Below the pieces are notes generated by a model. It had not been told where the DNA came from. It saw nothing but the letters and a program-made list of their open reading frames with translations, and did no database searches. From positions 27,321 to 91,320 of the forward strand of contig JAEESN010000010.1 of NCBI GenBank assembly GCA_016286365.1: a stretch of 64,000 bases of DNA, given 5' to 3'. Shown piece after piece: positions 1 to 8,947 of this stretch (position 1 is the first letter of the stretch; each line of letters begins with the position of its first letter). The position numbers and the translations under genes are program-made. This stretch comes from Treponema sp. Lineage in GTDB: Bacteria; Spirochaetota; Spirochaetia; Treponematales; Treponemataceae.

Positions 1-2
1 GC

Positions 3-365
3 GTAACAACAGCAAAAAAGGCCCAGGAAATGATGAAAAAGATCGATGCAAAATCAGCCGTAAAATCAGCTAAAAACACAAAAACTGTGAGCGCTAAAAA
101 AACATCGCCTTCTACAGTAAAAAGAGCGGTTGGTTCCAGATGGGACATTCAACTTGGAGCTTTTTCATCAAAAGAAAATGCAAACAAAAGGGCACAGAAA
201 CTCATCAAAGCAGGATTTTCAAACGTCGTTTTCCAGACAAATAATTCGACCGGTGTTATAAGAGTTGTGATTAAAGACATAGATGCTTCAGACCTTTTTA
301 AACTCGAAACAAAACTGATTCAATCCGGCTTTAATGAATACACGATTAAAGAGAGAAAAAAATAG
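3..365 (+). CDS. SPOR-domain protein, 5'-truncated by window edge
   Basis: The reading frame is open to the left edge, so the ATG at position 30 is probably internal and only the C-terminal part is seen. A Lys/Ala/Ser/Thr-rich linker is followed by a SPOR domain of about 70 residues, starting at the SRWDIQLGAFSS segment. SPOR domains bind denuded septal peptidoglycan glycans. Such a tail is common on RlpA-type lytic transglycosylases, amidases and cell-division proteins, and RlpA-like is a reasonable guess, but the catalytic part lies outside the window. The next gene on the same strand starts 83 bases downstream. The SPOR assignment is fairly sure; the full protein identity is not known. Confidence 0.7.
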   Translation, partial: VTTAKKAQEMMKKIDAKSAVKSAKNTKTVSAKKTSPSTVKRAVGSRWDIQLGAFSSKENANKRAQKLIKAGFSNVVFQTNNSTGVIRVVIKDIDASDLFKLETKLIQSGFNEYTIKERKK

Positions 366-448
366 TTTTTAAACAATCTCTTTGTATTATTGCGAAGACA
401 AAATCGCCATGTTATAATAAAAAATACTAACAATATAGGGTGGTATAT

Positions 449-2164
449 ATGAACGATGCAGAATTAGATCCTGAGATTGCAGCCCTTTTATCTAATGCGC
501 AGACTACTGTTGAAGATGAACAGGGTAAAGAAAAAGGACCTGCAGGAGCTTTCTCTTTTAGAAAAGGTTTTTCAAAAAAATCTGTAAATATAACAGGTGA
601 AGAACCACGCCAGAGAACTGCCTCTATTCACGAAGTAGATTTGAGTAAAACTACTTTTGATCCAATTCCAAAACTTATAAATGACACTTCTAATCAGGTT
701 TATGATGATCCTAAATACTATAAGGTATGTCTTACAGGAGAAAATGCGTCGGCACAGCGTGTTCACCAGATTCTTTCTAAATATCTTACATGTACAGATC
801 CAAAAGACCGCGCAGTATACAGACAGCAGATTGTAACATCTTACTGGGAGCTTTTAAGGGGTATGTCTTCTAAAATGGCTGATCCTAATCTTCCGCTTCC
901 AAAAAGAATGCTTATGCGCTACGGCGTTATCCTTCCTTCTCTTTTTAAACCGGAACAGAAAGAATTCTTTTCTAAGATGATTTTCAAAAATGATTATGCA
1001 GAACCTGTTTTATATGTTGATGAATGGTTCCGCGAAATCTCTACAGGAAAGATGACTAACTCTGCAACCGATGAAAAAAAGCAGGTAAAGCTTTCGAGCA
1101 TGACAGCAGAACAGCAGATGTCTGCAGAACAGTCTCGCCTTATGCAGCTTCAGTCTAAAAACTCAGGAAAACTCCAGAGTTCCGAAAACCTCTTGAACAT
1201 AAAAGAAAACGAACGTGCAATGATCGAAACAGAACTTAAGGGAAGAATTGATTCCCTCTGCGATCACATGCCGATTATGGGACTTGAGCCACATAAAAGT
1301 GCGATGACAGAAATCCAGAGAAAGCTCTTTTCCGAAATCACAGATCTGCTTCACCGTCTTTCTAAAAACGACAAGGAACTTTCTAAAGCATTGAATGAAT
1401 TCCAGGAAGCAAAGGGAACATTCGATTCTGTAAAAAATAAAATCGAAGCTAACGGCGGTGCAGAAGTTATTCAGGCCGACCAGGAAGCAATCAAAACCGA
1501 GTTCGACACAATCCGCCAGATGGCAAAGATGACTATCGGACGCCGCGGTAACCAGTTCCCAATCTTTACACGCGAATTCTACCACTGTACCGAAAAAGGA
1601 ACAGGAACACGCGAAAACGTAATTGAAGTTTTAAGATGGGTTGAATCAATTGACCCGGGAGTTTTCCATCGAATCCATAAAAACATGCCTAACAGAATTG
1701 TACCTTATGTTCTCTTAGTTCCAACTTATGGAGACAGGGGCTTCTGCTGGGAACCTTTTGACCGCTATAACCGCGTAACAAGCCGTGGACGAATCATCAT
1801 TCCAATGTATCCACGCGACTTAAAGATTGCAGTTCTTACTGCTGTTGCCGATTTAAGATGGCAGGTTGCAAAGGAAAAGGCATCTTACTACTGGATGGAA
1901 GAAGGTCTTACAGGTCAATATTACCAGCACGTAGAACAGCTCAAATTAAAGGGTGATCTTAAAGAGTTCTTTATCGAAGACTATATTTTGTGGATGACAA
2001 AAGAAAGCGAAGGCGTTCAGCGTCTTGATAAGGATGTACGCGGTATCTTCTGGCGAAACATGCCGTTCCCAAAAGAACGCAAAGAAGAACTTAGAAAGCG
2101 CTCCCTCGTCTACGATGAACTTTGTAAGAAAGATGCTAATAGGGAAATGAGTGATGGCTACTAA
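449..2164 (+). CDS. Conserved protein of unknown function with central coiled coil
   Basis: I do not recognise this family. The frame can be extended to a GTG at 440, but the ATG at 449 is preceded by an AGGGTGG Shine-Dalgarno-like sequence at a normal distance, so I prefer 449 (571 residues). There is no signal peptide or membrane segment, so it is probably cytoplasmic. The acidic N-terminus is followed by a mixed alpha region, then a long Glu/Lys-rich segment at roughly residues 215-350 that looks coiled-coil. The C-terminal third is rich in aromatic and charged residues and looks globular. A stem-loop follows the stop directly. Similar large soluble proteins of unknown role are known in treponemes; no function is proposed. 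Confidence 0.75.
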   Translation: MNDAELDPEIAALLSNAQTTVEDEQGKEKGPAGAFSFRKGFSKKSVNITGEEPRQRTASIHEVDLSKTTFDPIPKLINDTSNQVYDDPKYYKVCLTGENASAQRVHQILSKYLTCTDPKDRAVYRQQIVTSYWELLRGMSSKMADPNLPLPKRMLMRYGVILPSLFKPEQKEFFSKMIFKNDYAEPVLYVDEWFREISTGKMTNSATDEKKQVKLSSMTAEQQMSAEQSRLMQLQSKNSGKLQSSENLLNIKENERAMIETELKGRIDSLCDHMPIMGLEPHKSAMTEIQRKLFSEITDLLHRLSKNDKELSKALNEFQEAKGTFDSVKNKIEANGGAEVIQADQEAIKTEFDTIRQMAKMTIGRRGNQFPIFTREFYHCTEKGTGTRENVIEVLRWVESIDPGVFHRIHKNMPNRIVPYVLLVPTYGDRGFCWEPFDRYNRVTSRGRIIIPMYPRDLKIAVLTAVADLRWQVAKEKASYYWMEEGLTGQYYQHVEQLKLKGDLKEFFIEDYILWMTKESEGVQRLDKDVRGIFWRNMPFPKERKEELRKRSLVYDELCKKDANREMSDGY

Positions 2165-2166
2165 TC

Positions 2167-2184
2167 AAAGCCCGCGAGGGCTTT
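2167..2184 (+). terminator. Stem-loop directly after the stop codon
   Basis: AAAGCCC and GGGCTTT form a perfect 7-bp stem with a GCGA loop, three bases after the TAA of the upstream gene. It has no clean T-run, so it may act as an mRNA 3'-end stabiliser upstream of the stronger terminator at 2250-2272. The DNA between the two is unusually GC-rich for this genome. Confidence 0.5.
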
Positions 2185-2249
2185 AACCTCTAAGCGGGGG
2201 CCGGGTGGGGCGGCGCTGAGCCCCAGCCAAATGCACAAACAAAAAAAAA

Positions 2250-2272
2250 CGGAGCACACGCTCCGTTTTTTT
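2250..2272 (+). terminator. Bidirectional rho-independent terminator
   Basis: CGGAG and CTCCG form a stem with a 6-base loop, flanked by a run of A on the left and seven T on the right. It lies between convergent genes and can serve both the 449-2164 gene and the minus-strand TraB-family gene. Confidence 0.8.
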
Positions 2273-2280
2273 ATACTCAT

Positions 2281-3459
2281 CTATAAACTAAACATATTCT
2301 GTATGATATCTGCTCCACTCACGAACGTCGCAATAGAACTTCCAATTGTCGAAAGAATCAGTAAAAGTAAAACGCGCAGGATTCTGTTTTTATAAACACC
2401 CTTAAATGTAACATCATCCTGGAGCGTTTCCATATCGCTTACCTTTGGCTTACAGATCAAAGCCTGCACAATTGCAACAACAAAACCCGTACCCACGAAC
2501 GGACAAAGCGAACAAAGCGGTGCACTTACAAAAGCCGTAAGAATTGTAAGCGGATGTCCAGCACCTATCAGAGTAAAGACTGCAGCCATAATTCCGTTCC
2601 ACAAAATCCAAGACTGAACATTCTTATAGCCAAGCTTTGTTCCACCGTAGATAAAGCCCGCAATAATCAGTCCGATAATCGCAGCCGGAATAAGCCATCC
2701 GATTATTTTTCCGAAGGAGCCCTTTTTTGGAACCACGCTGATTTCGTCGAGATTTTCGCCCATCTTTTTTTCAGAAAGCTTTTTAAGACATTCTTCTACA
2801 CCATCAAGGTGTCCTGCTCCCAAAACTGCAACAACAGATTTTCCATCGGACTGCCAGATTTTTGTTGCAAGATACAGGTTTCTTTCGTCTATAAGAACGT
2901 TTTTGATTACAGGCATAAACTCTGCAAGCTCAGCCATCATAGAATCCATTTCGTTCTTCTGCTTGATTTCTTCGATCTGTTCGGCAGTCATTTCGTCCTT
3001 AGAGAACATGCTTGTTAAAAGAGCCGAAAGAAGCTTGCATTTTCCCCAGAGGGAGTTTTTAGCCCAAGCGCGTTTTAATGTAATCTGAATAGGACGGTCG
3101 GCAAGAACAACAGGGATTTTCATCTCTTCTGCAGTCTGAATTCCCGCAAGCATTTCGTCTCCCGGTTTTACACCGATATTCTGTCCCATCCTGCGCTGGA
3201 AAGAAGCAAGAACAAGGTTTGCCATCAAAAGAAAGCCTTCATTCCTTCTTAAAACCTTTACAATATCAAGCTGTTTATATTTATCCTGATTTTTAATGGA
3301 TTCAGCACGCTTATCGTCAAGTTCAACGGCTACACAATCAGGCTTTAATTTTTTGATTGTTTCCTTTACTTCTGTAATACTTTCTGCACTTACGTGCGCT
3401 GTTCCAATCAAAGTGATTGTACGTCCGTTTAATTTAAGCACTCTTTGAGTCTGACTCAT
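2281..3459 (-). CDS. TraB/PrgY-family membrane protein
   Basis: A 392-residue protein of the TraB/PrgY/GumN family. The hallmark GTAHVS motif is at about residues 19-24 and is followed by a VAVELDDKR segment, as in archaeal, enterococcal and eukaryotic TraB proteins. Residues 1 to about 240 form the soluble TraB domain. The C-terminal 150 residues hold about four hydrophobic helices, including a Pro/Cys-containing hydrophobic stretch, so the protein sits in the inner membrane. The family is thought to be protease-like, acting on peptides or pheromones, but the biochemical role in spirochaetes is unknown. It sits 22 bases downstream of the TPR gene on the same strand and could be cotranscribed. 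Confidence 0.88.
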   Translation of the reverse strand: MSQTQRVLKLNGRTITLIGTAHVSAESITEVKETIKKLKPDCVAVELDDKRAESIKNQDKYKQLDIVKVLRRNEGFLLMANLVLASFQRRMGQNIGVKPGDEMLAGIQTAEEMKIPVVLADRPIQITLKRAWAKNSLWGKCKLLSALLTSMFSKDEMTAEQIEEIKQKNEMDSMMAELAEFMPVIKNVLIDERNLYLATKIWQSDGKSVVAVLGAGHLDGVEECLKKLSEKKMGENLDEISVVPKKGSFGKIIGWLIPAAIIGLIIAGFIYGGTKLGYKNVQSWILWNGIMAAVFTLIGAGHPLTILTAFVSAPLCSLCPFVGTGFVVAIVQALICKPKVSDMETLQDDVTFKGVYKNRILRVLLLLILSTIGSSIATFVSGADIIQNMFSL

Positions 3460-3481
3460 TTATAAATCCTTATAGTTTATT

Positions 3482-4894
3482 TTATTTGTTTCTTCCAAGC
3501 GCCCATTCAGCAAGGCGATACTCAAAAAACATCGGAGCCTGCATTGCGGTTACTTTGGCATAATATTCTTTTGCCATTTCGTCAAAACCATTGATTTCGT
3601 AATACTGACCCATATAAAATAACATTTTTCCGCGATTAGTGCTATTATCTATCTTATTTAATTTCTGAGTAATCTGAACTTCCGCATTTTTGCTGTATGA
3701 ATCGTGATAGAATCGTACAACATGATATTCAATTGAGTCACGGTCTAAGCCCTTCATCACCTGCTGTAAAACCTTTTTTGCATTAACTGGATTTTTGAGT
3801 CTGTAATAACATGCCGCAACCATCAGCTTATAAGAATAATTTTTGCTGTAAGCATAAGCTTTTTCAAAATATTCAATTGCACCCTGGAAATTATTTTTGT
3901 GATATTCCAAAAGAGCAATCTCTTCATAAGCAAAATAATAATCAGGATTTGTTCTGATTACCATGTAATAATTCTGAAGAGCCTTATCATACTCATTCAA
4001 TTCATCATAAAGACCGGCAAGATATGCATAACCAAGGAAGTAAGACTTATCAAGAGAAACAGCATTATTCCACTGTTCTAAAGCCTTTGTAGTAAGATTT
4101 CTGCGCTTATAATACATTCCAAGTTCAAGATAATAATCATAGTTCGGGCCGCCGTAAGAGAGCGCATTTTCGAGCATTTCGGTTGCTTTTTTATATTCAT
4201 TATTTTCTGCATAAAGCTTGCCTCTTAAAGCGTTTGCAGCAGGATTCTGAGGATCATCTTCTAAAAGTTCTTCTACAACAGTTTTTGCCGTTTTTGTATC
4301 GTTAAGATAATAGGAACAGAGGGCAAATCCATAAAGTGCATCTTTATTTCCCGGCTCGCCTTTTAATGCCTTTGTATAACAGTCTTTTGCAAGCTTAAAC
4401 TTCTTTTTTACAAGATAATCTTCTGCCTGAATGATGTTTGCAGCAGGATTGTTAGGATCTTTATCAAGAAGTTTTTTATTCATCTGGGCAACCTTTTTTG
4501 TGTCGCCCTTTGCCTTGGCAATATAAGAAAGAATTTCGATTGCATCAGTTGAATCAGGATAAACTGCAAGCACTTCGTTCGCAATTTTTTCTGCTGTTGC
4601 GTACTGACCTTTTGACATATAAAGTGATGCTAAAATCAGCTTAAAATCGGGGTCATCTTTGAGTGGTGCAGGGATTGAATTAAACAGAAGGATTGCTCCG
4701 TCAACATCATCATTAATGAGTTTTTCCTGCAGTTTTTCTGCAAAAACAATGTTTTCGGGCTTATTTTTCTCGTTTTTAAGGTCTTCATAATACTGATCCT
4801 CAACCGAAATTTCTTTTTCCTGAGCAATTAAAACTGATGGAATCAACATGAGCGACAGTATCAAAAATAATTTACTAATGTGTTTTTTCATCAT
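3482..4894 (-). CDS. Exported TPR-repeat protein
   Basis: A 470-residue protein with a cleavable-type signal peptide (Met-Met-Lys-Lys-His, hydrophobic core, cleavage probably after the SVLIA segment) and then about ten tetratricopeptide repeats with the usual small/aromatic pattern (for example EDYLVKKKFKLAKDCYTKAL). It is probably periplasmic and acts as a protein-interaction scaffold. An AAGGAAAT ribosome site lies just upstream of the tandem ATG pair (4894 and 4891). It is divergent from the 4961 gene, so the 66-bp gap holds both promoters. The partner protein is unknown. Confidence 0.8.
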   Translation of the reverse strand: MMKKHISKLFLILSLMLIPSVLIAQEKEISVEDQYYEDLKNEKNKPENIVFAEKLQEKLINDDVDGAILLFNSIPAPLKDDPDFKLILASLYMSKGQYATAEKIANEVLAVYPDSTDAIEILSYIAKAKGDTKKVAQMNKKLLDKDPNNPAANIIQAEDYLVKKKFKLAKDCYTKALKGEPGNKDALYGFALCSYYLNDTKTAKTVVEELLEDDPQNPAANALRGKLYAENNEYKKATEMLENALSYGGPNYDYYLELGMYYKRRNLTTKALEQWNNAVSLDKSYFLGYAYLAGLYDELNEYDKALQNYYMVIRTNPDYYFAYEEIALLEYHKNNFQGAIEYFEKAYAYSKNYSYKLMVAACYYRLKNPVNAKKVLQQVMKGLDRDSIEYHVVRFYHDSYSKNAEVQITQKLNKIDNSTNRGKMLFYMGQYYEINGFDEMAKEYYAKVTAMQAPMFFEYRLAEWALGRNK

Positions 4895-4960
4895 TTATTT
4901 CCTTATTATAGGGTCTTATATGGTTGAATTTACTTCAATTATTATCTAAACTAATACATT

Positions 4961-7021
4961 ATGAGTATGCGTTCATTTAGAAGAGGTATCGCCATTACAG
5001 GAGCATACCTTGCTATTATCATCGGCATTTTTGTTCTCCAATTTAGAACAGATTCTACAATAATTGAAAAAATTGGAAGCCTTCAGGTTACACTTGAAAA
5101 GCAGGATTCTGAATCCGAAAATGCGGACCTTCAGAATAAACTTATTGCCTCTTATAACGGTCTGAACTTCTTTACAGATGATCAGAATTCGGCAAAAGTG
5201 GTTTTAAAGGGTAAAACAAAGCCTGTAGACATCATCCTTAAGAATTACGAAAAAAAGGCTGGCGAGAGTATTACATTCTATTTCTCTAACGAGATTATAG
5301 TTTCTTTTGTACTTTCGGGTACTTCGGCTGATTCAAGTCTTTCTATTCTTGCTGAAGTTCCGGACAGTGTAGAAACCTTATACTTCCCTTACAGCTTTGC
5401 AAGAAACATGAACATCCAGCGTGATGATGGAAACAGGGTTATCCTTAACGGTAAAAACTATAACTGGAGCTTTACTACAAACGAAGTTAAAGACGGATTT
5501 ATCTGCTTTACTTCTGCTGATTCTTCTGCTCACTATGCTGTATTCGACGACACAAAGAAATTCACATTCGACAGCATTACAGAACTTGCTATTGCAGACG
5601 ACGCAGTATACGAAAAGACACTCACAGGATTTAAGAACAGTGTAGTTTCTAACTTCCGTGCAGTACTTTCCGATAACAACTTTACAGAATCACTTGCTGT
5701 AGCTTATGTTGCTACAATGGGTGAACGCGGACGATACACACAGGCTCTCGAAGAAATCCCTTCTGCATTCAAGAAGAGCGAAAAGAGAACTTATGTTTCT
5801 TCTCCATACTTCAATAACCTTGCAAAACTCAACTCAAGCCTTGATCAGGATGTAAGAGCTCACGAAGGAGACATCACAAAAGCTATTAATGATAATGATG
5901 TTTCAATCCTTATGACTCAGAACATTGCAGCATTCCTTTGTATCTACCCTGATCCAGAAGGCGTAAAACAGCTTCTTTCTTACTGTGCAACACTCGATAT
6001 GAGCACACTCAGTTTGAACTATGTAACCGGTATCCTTAAGTCTTATGTTGAACTCTACGGATATAACAGAGAACTTGCAGATATCCTTCATCCTGCTGTA
6101 AACGGATGTATCGAAAAGATTACAGATGCATGTACTTACGAAAACGAAATGCTCACTATGAAAGAAAACGATCAGTTCCTTTCTGTAATTCAGGCAGTAG
6201 ATATTGGTGTTGCCCTCATCCGTTACGGTAAAGTTTCGGGTCAGTCGGTATACGTAAAAGCCGGACAAGTTATTGTAAATACATATATCAACGAAAATAC
6301 TTCTTATGATGTTAAGACAATCAATATCCTTTACCCTATCTTCGCATACGACAACTGGTACTACCCACACTTCAAGATTATCAAGGCAGATCCATCAGAT
6401 TTAATCTGGGCATGGACTTGTGCTAAAGAAATCACATATTCTCAGACTCAGGAAACCGGACTTACACTCAATGTTGACTTCCCAGAAGGACAGATTCACC
6501 ACGTTATCTTCAAAGGTATTCCAAAGTTCACTGCAATTTATATTTACAACATGGCATACCGTACAGACCCTCGATTCGAAACATATAACTCTTCTGGTTA
6601 TGTATACAGAGACGAAGGTTATACACTCCTGTTAAAGTCTAAGCAGAAGCAGGAAGTAGAAGCCGTACAGATGACATATCCAAACGGTGTTGCTCCAAGA
6701 AAAGAAATAAGAAGACCTGCAAGAGCTGATTCTTCATCTTCATCATCTTCCAGTGCATCTTCTTCAACAGAAACAACTTCTGCTACTACTGCACCACAGA
6801 CAAAATACAAGGTAACACTCGAAATCTGTGATTCAAGCAGTAAGCGTACTGTTGTGGCTGCAATCCGCGAAATAAGAAAGGATCTTTCGGGAACAGAAGC
6901 AAACAATATCTTTATTTCGGCACCAATCGTACTTAAAGAAGATTTAACTTCCGCTCAGGCTGATGAAATCATTAAAAAGATTACAGATGCCGGTGGAAAC
7001 GCAACAAAGAAAAAACAGTAA
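4961..7021 (+). CDS. Membrane-anchored protein with Ser-rich linker and L7/L12-like C-terminal domain
   Basis: A 686-residue protein. One N-terminal hydrophobic helix (about residues 11-28) suggests a signal anchor. A large ectodomain of unknown fold spans about residues 35-580, followed by an almost pure Ser linker and a Thr/Ala stretch (about 588-610). The last 75 residues resemble the C-terminal domain of ribosomal protein L7/L12: a TKYKVTLEI strand, an AAIREIRKDLSGTEA helix, then SAP-IVLKEDLTSAQADE and KKITDAGG, in the family's order. The ribosomal copy normally carries its own N-terminal dimerisation domain, which is absent here. No strong Shine-Dalgarno precedes ATG 4961; ATG 4967 is the alternative. 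The role of the ectodomain is unknown. Confidence 0.72.
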   Translation: MSMRSFRRGIAITGAYLAIIIGIFVLQFRTDSTIIEKIGSLQVTLEKQDSESENADLQNKLIASYNGLNFFTDDQNSAKVVLKGKTKPVDIILKNYEKKAGESITFYFSNEIIVSFVLSGTSADSSLSILAEVPDSVETLYFPYSFARNMNIQRDDGNRVILNGKNYNWSFTTNEVKDGFICFTSADSSAHYAVFDDTKKFTFDSITELAIADDAVYEKTLTGFKNSVVSNFRAVLSDNNFTESLAVAYVATMGERGRYTQALEEIPSAFKKSEKRTYVSSPYFNNLAKLNSSLDQDVRAHEGDITKAINDNDVSILMTQNIAAFLCIYPDPEGVKQLLSYCATLDMSTLSLNYVTGILKSYVELYGYNRELADILHPAVNGCIEKITDACTYENEMLTMKENDQFLSVIQAVDIGVALIRYGKVSGQSVYVKAGQVIVNTYINENTSYDVKTINILYPIFAYDNWYYPHFKIIKADPSDLIWAWTCAKEITYSQTQETGLTLNVDFPEGQIHHVIFKGIPKFTAIYIYNMAYRTDPRFETYNSSGYVYRDEGYTLLLKSKQKQEVEAVQMTYPNGVAPRKEIRRPARADSSSSSSSSASSSTETTSATTAPQTKYKVTLEICDSSSKRTVVAAIREIRKDLSGTEANNIFISAPIVLKEDLTSAQADEIIKKITDAGGNATKKKQ

Positions 7022-7072
7022 TAAAACACACTGATTACAGAACTGAAATATAAAGACTAAAAAGGAAGGTTT

Positions 7073-8809
7073 ATGGCAAAAACATTTGATGACAAAAAGA
7101 TTATTTACACTATGGATCGTGTAGGCCGTGCTTACGGAACAAAGGTTGTATTAAAAGACATAAGTATTTCATACTACTATGGTGCAAAAATCGGTGTAAT
7201 CGGATCAAATGGTGCCGGAAAATCTTCTCTTTTTAAGATTCTTGCCGGAATAGACAAGGATTTTACCGGTGAAACAAGCCTTGCACCAGGATACACAATC
7301 GGATACCTTGAACAGGAACCATATCTTGAACCTGGTAAAACAGTAATGGAAGTCGTAAAAGAAGGTGTAAAACCGATTACAGACCTCCTTGCAGAATTTG
7401 ATAAAATAAACGAAGCGTTCGGTGACCCGGATGCCGATTTTGATAAGCTTTGCACACAGCAGGCAGAAATTCAGGAAAAACTTGATGCCTGTGATGCATG
7501 GAACTTAGACAATAACCTTGAACTTGCTATGGACGCACTCCGCTGTCCTCCTGGGGATCAGGTTGTAGATGTTCTTTCCGGAGGGGAGCGCCGTCGTGTT
7601 GCACTCTGTCGTCTTTTACTCCAAAAGCCTGATATCCTTCTTCTTGATGAACCTACAAACCATCTTGATGCAGAAACTGTTGCATGGCTCGAAAAACACC
7701 TCCACGACTATCCTGGTACAGTTATTGCAATTACCCACGACCGTTACTTCTTAGACGATGTTGCAGGCTGGATTTTAGAGCTTGACCGCGGAGAAGGATT
7801 CCCATTCAAAGGAAACTATTCGAGCTGGCTTGAACAGAAACAGCAGCGACTTGCACTCGAAAGCAAAAACGAATCTTTACGCCAGAAAGAAATCCAGCGC
7901 GAGCTTGAATGGATTCACATGGGTGCAAAGGGAAGACAGGCTAAACACAAGGAACACATCACACGCTATAACGAATTGATGGCTCAGGAAGGAAAAACAC
8001 AGCTTAAAGATACGCAGATTTCCATTCCTGCAGGACCACGTCTTGGCGGCCAGGTAATAGAAATCGAAGGATTAACAAAATCATTCGGAGACAAGCTTTT
8101 ATTCGAAAACCTAAACGTTCATATTCCTGCCGGTGCAATCATCGGTATTGTAGGACCAAACGGTGCTGGTAAAACAACCCTCTTTAAGATGATTGTTGAT
8201 GCTGCGGGCTTCCCTGGTGGCGAAAAACCTGATTCAGGAAGCATTAAAATAGGTTCAACAGTAAAACTTGTATACGTAGACCAGATGAGGTCCGGCCTTG
8301 ATGAAAATAAAACAGTTTACGAAACACTTGGTGGAGGCGGAGACCTTGTAAAACTTGGTGCCGTAGACGAAAAAGGACGCGCCTTAGAAGGTGGTGTACG
8401 CGAAGTAAACGCACATGCCTACTGCGGATGGTTCAACTTTAACGGTCCTGACCAGAATAAAAAAGTTTCTGTTCTTTCGGGCGGTGAAAAAAACCGACTC
8501 AACCTTGGTATGATGCTCAAGGAAAGCGGAAATGTTCTTTTATTCGACGAACCTACAAACGACCTTGATGTAGAAACAGTACGTGCCTTAGAAGAAGCCC
8601 TGGAAGACTTTGCAGGCTGTGCACTTGTTGTAAGTCATGACCGATGGTTTTTAGACAGAATCTGTACACATATTCTTGCATTCGAAAACAATTCAGAAGT
8701 GCGCTACTTTGAAGGAAACTGGTCTGAATACGCTGAATGGAAGAAAGAACAGTTTGGCGAAGAAGCAGGTGTTCCAAAACGCACAGTATACAGAAAGCTT
8801 TCAAGATAA
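7073..8809 (+). CDS. ettA: Energy-dependent translational throttle protein EttA (ABC-F ATPase)
   Basis: A 578-residue soluble protein with two ABC ATPase domains and no membrane segments. The Walker A motifs are GSNGAGKS (about 44-51) and GPNGAGKT (about 361). The signature motifs LSGGERRR (about 167) and LSGGEKNR (about 468) are intact, as are two LLxDEPTN Walker B motifs. The arm and P-site linker after the first ATPase domain carry the EttA-type GEGFPFKGNYSSWLEQK segment. EttA binds the ribosomal E site and gates entry into elongation according to the ATP/ADP ratio. AAGGAAGGTTT precedes the start. A decaying 20-bp tandem repeat and a terminator follow. Confidence 0.95.
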   Translation: MAKTFDDKKIIYTMDRVGRAYGTKVVLKDISISYYYGAKIGVIGSNGAGKSSLFKILAGIDKDFTGETSLAPGYTIGYLEQEPYLEPGKTVMEVVKEGVKPITDLLAEFDKINEAFGDPDADFDKLCTQQAEIQEKLDACDAWNLDNNLELAMDALRCPPGDQVVDVLSGGERRRVALCRLLLQKPDILLLDEPTNHLDAETVAWLEKHLHDYPGTVIAITHDRYFLDDVAGWILELDRGEGFPFKGNYSSWLEQKQQRLALESKNESLRQKEIQRELEWIHMGAKGRQAKHKEHITRYNELMAQEGKTQLKDTQISIPAGPRLGGQVIEIEGLTKSFGDKLLFENLNVHIPAGAIIGIVGPNGAGKTTLFKMIVDAAGFPGGEKPDSGSIKIGSTVKLVYVDQMRSGLDENKTVYETLGGGGDLVKLGAVDEKGRALEGGVREVNAHAYCGWFNFNGPDQNKKVSVLSGGEKNRLNLGMMLKESGNVLLFDEPTNDLDVETVRALEEALEDFAGCALVVSHDRWFLDRICTHILAFENNSEVRYFEGNWSEYAEWKKEQFGEEAGVPKRTVYRKLSR

Positions 8810-8826
8810 AAATAATTAAATCAAAA

Positions 8827-8911
8827 AATCGGTGCCATAAAAATAAATCGGAATTAAGCAAAAAAATCGATGCTAAAGAAATTAAATCGGCACTAAGGCA
8901 AAAAAAATCGG
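8827..8911 (+). repeat. Five imperfect ~20-bp tandem units (AAATCG)
   Basis: The core AAATCG(G) recurs at about 8826, 8845, 8864, 8884 and 8905, a period of 19-21 bases, with degenerate A/T-rich spacers. The last unit forms the left arm of the terminator that ends ettA. The block could have formed by slippage of a terminator-like sequence. Confidence 0.55.
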
Positions 8912-8942
8912 TCCTTGAAGTTCTCAATGGGCCGATTTTTTT
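8901..8942 (+). terminator. Bidirectional terminator between ettA and the esterase gene
   Basis: The arm TCGGTCC pairs with GGGCCGA (one G-T pair), flanked by seven or more A on the left and a T-run on the right. It separates convergent genes. Confidence 0.8.
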
Positions 8943-8947
8943 GTTTT

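Noticed and set aside
1163..1585. Long antisense frame of 140 codons
   Set aside because: It is a shadow of the 449-2164 gene with Cys/Phe-rich composition and no start signal.
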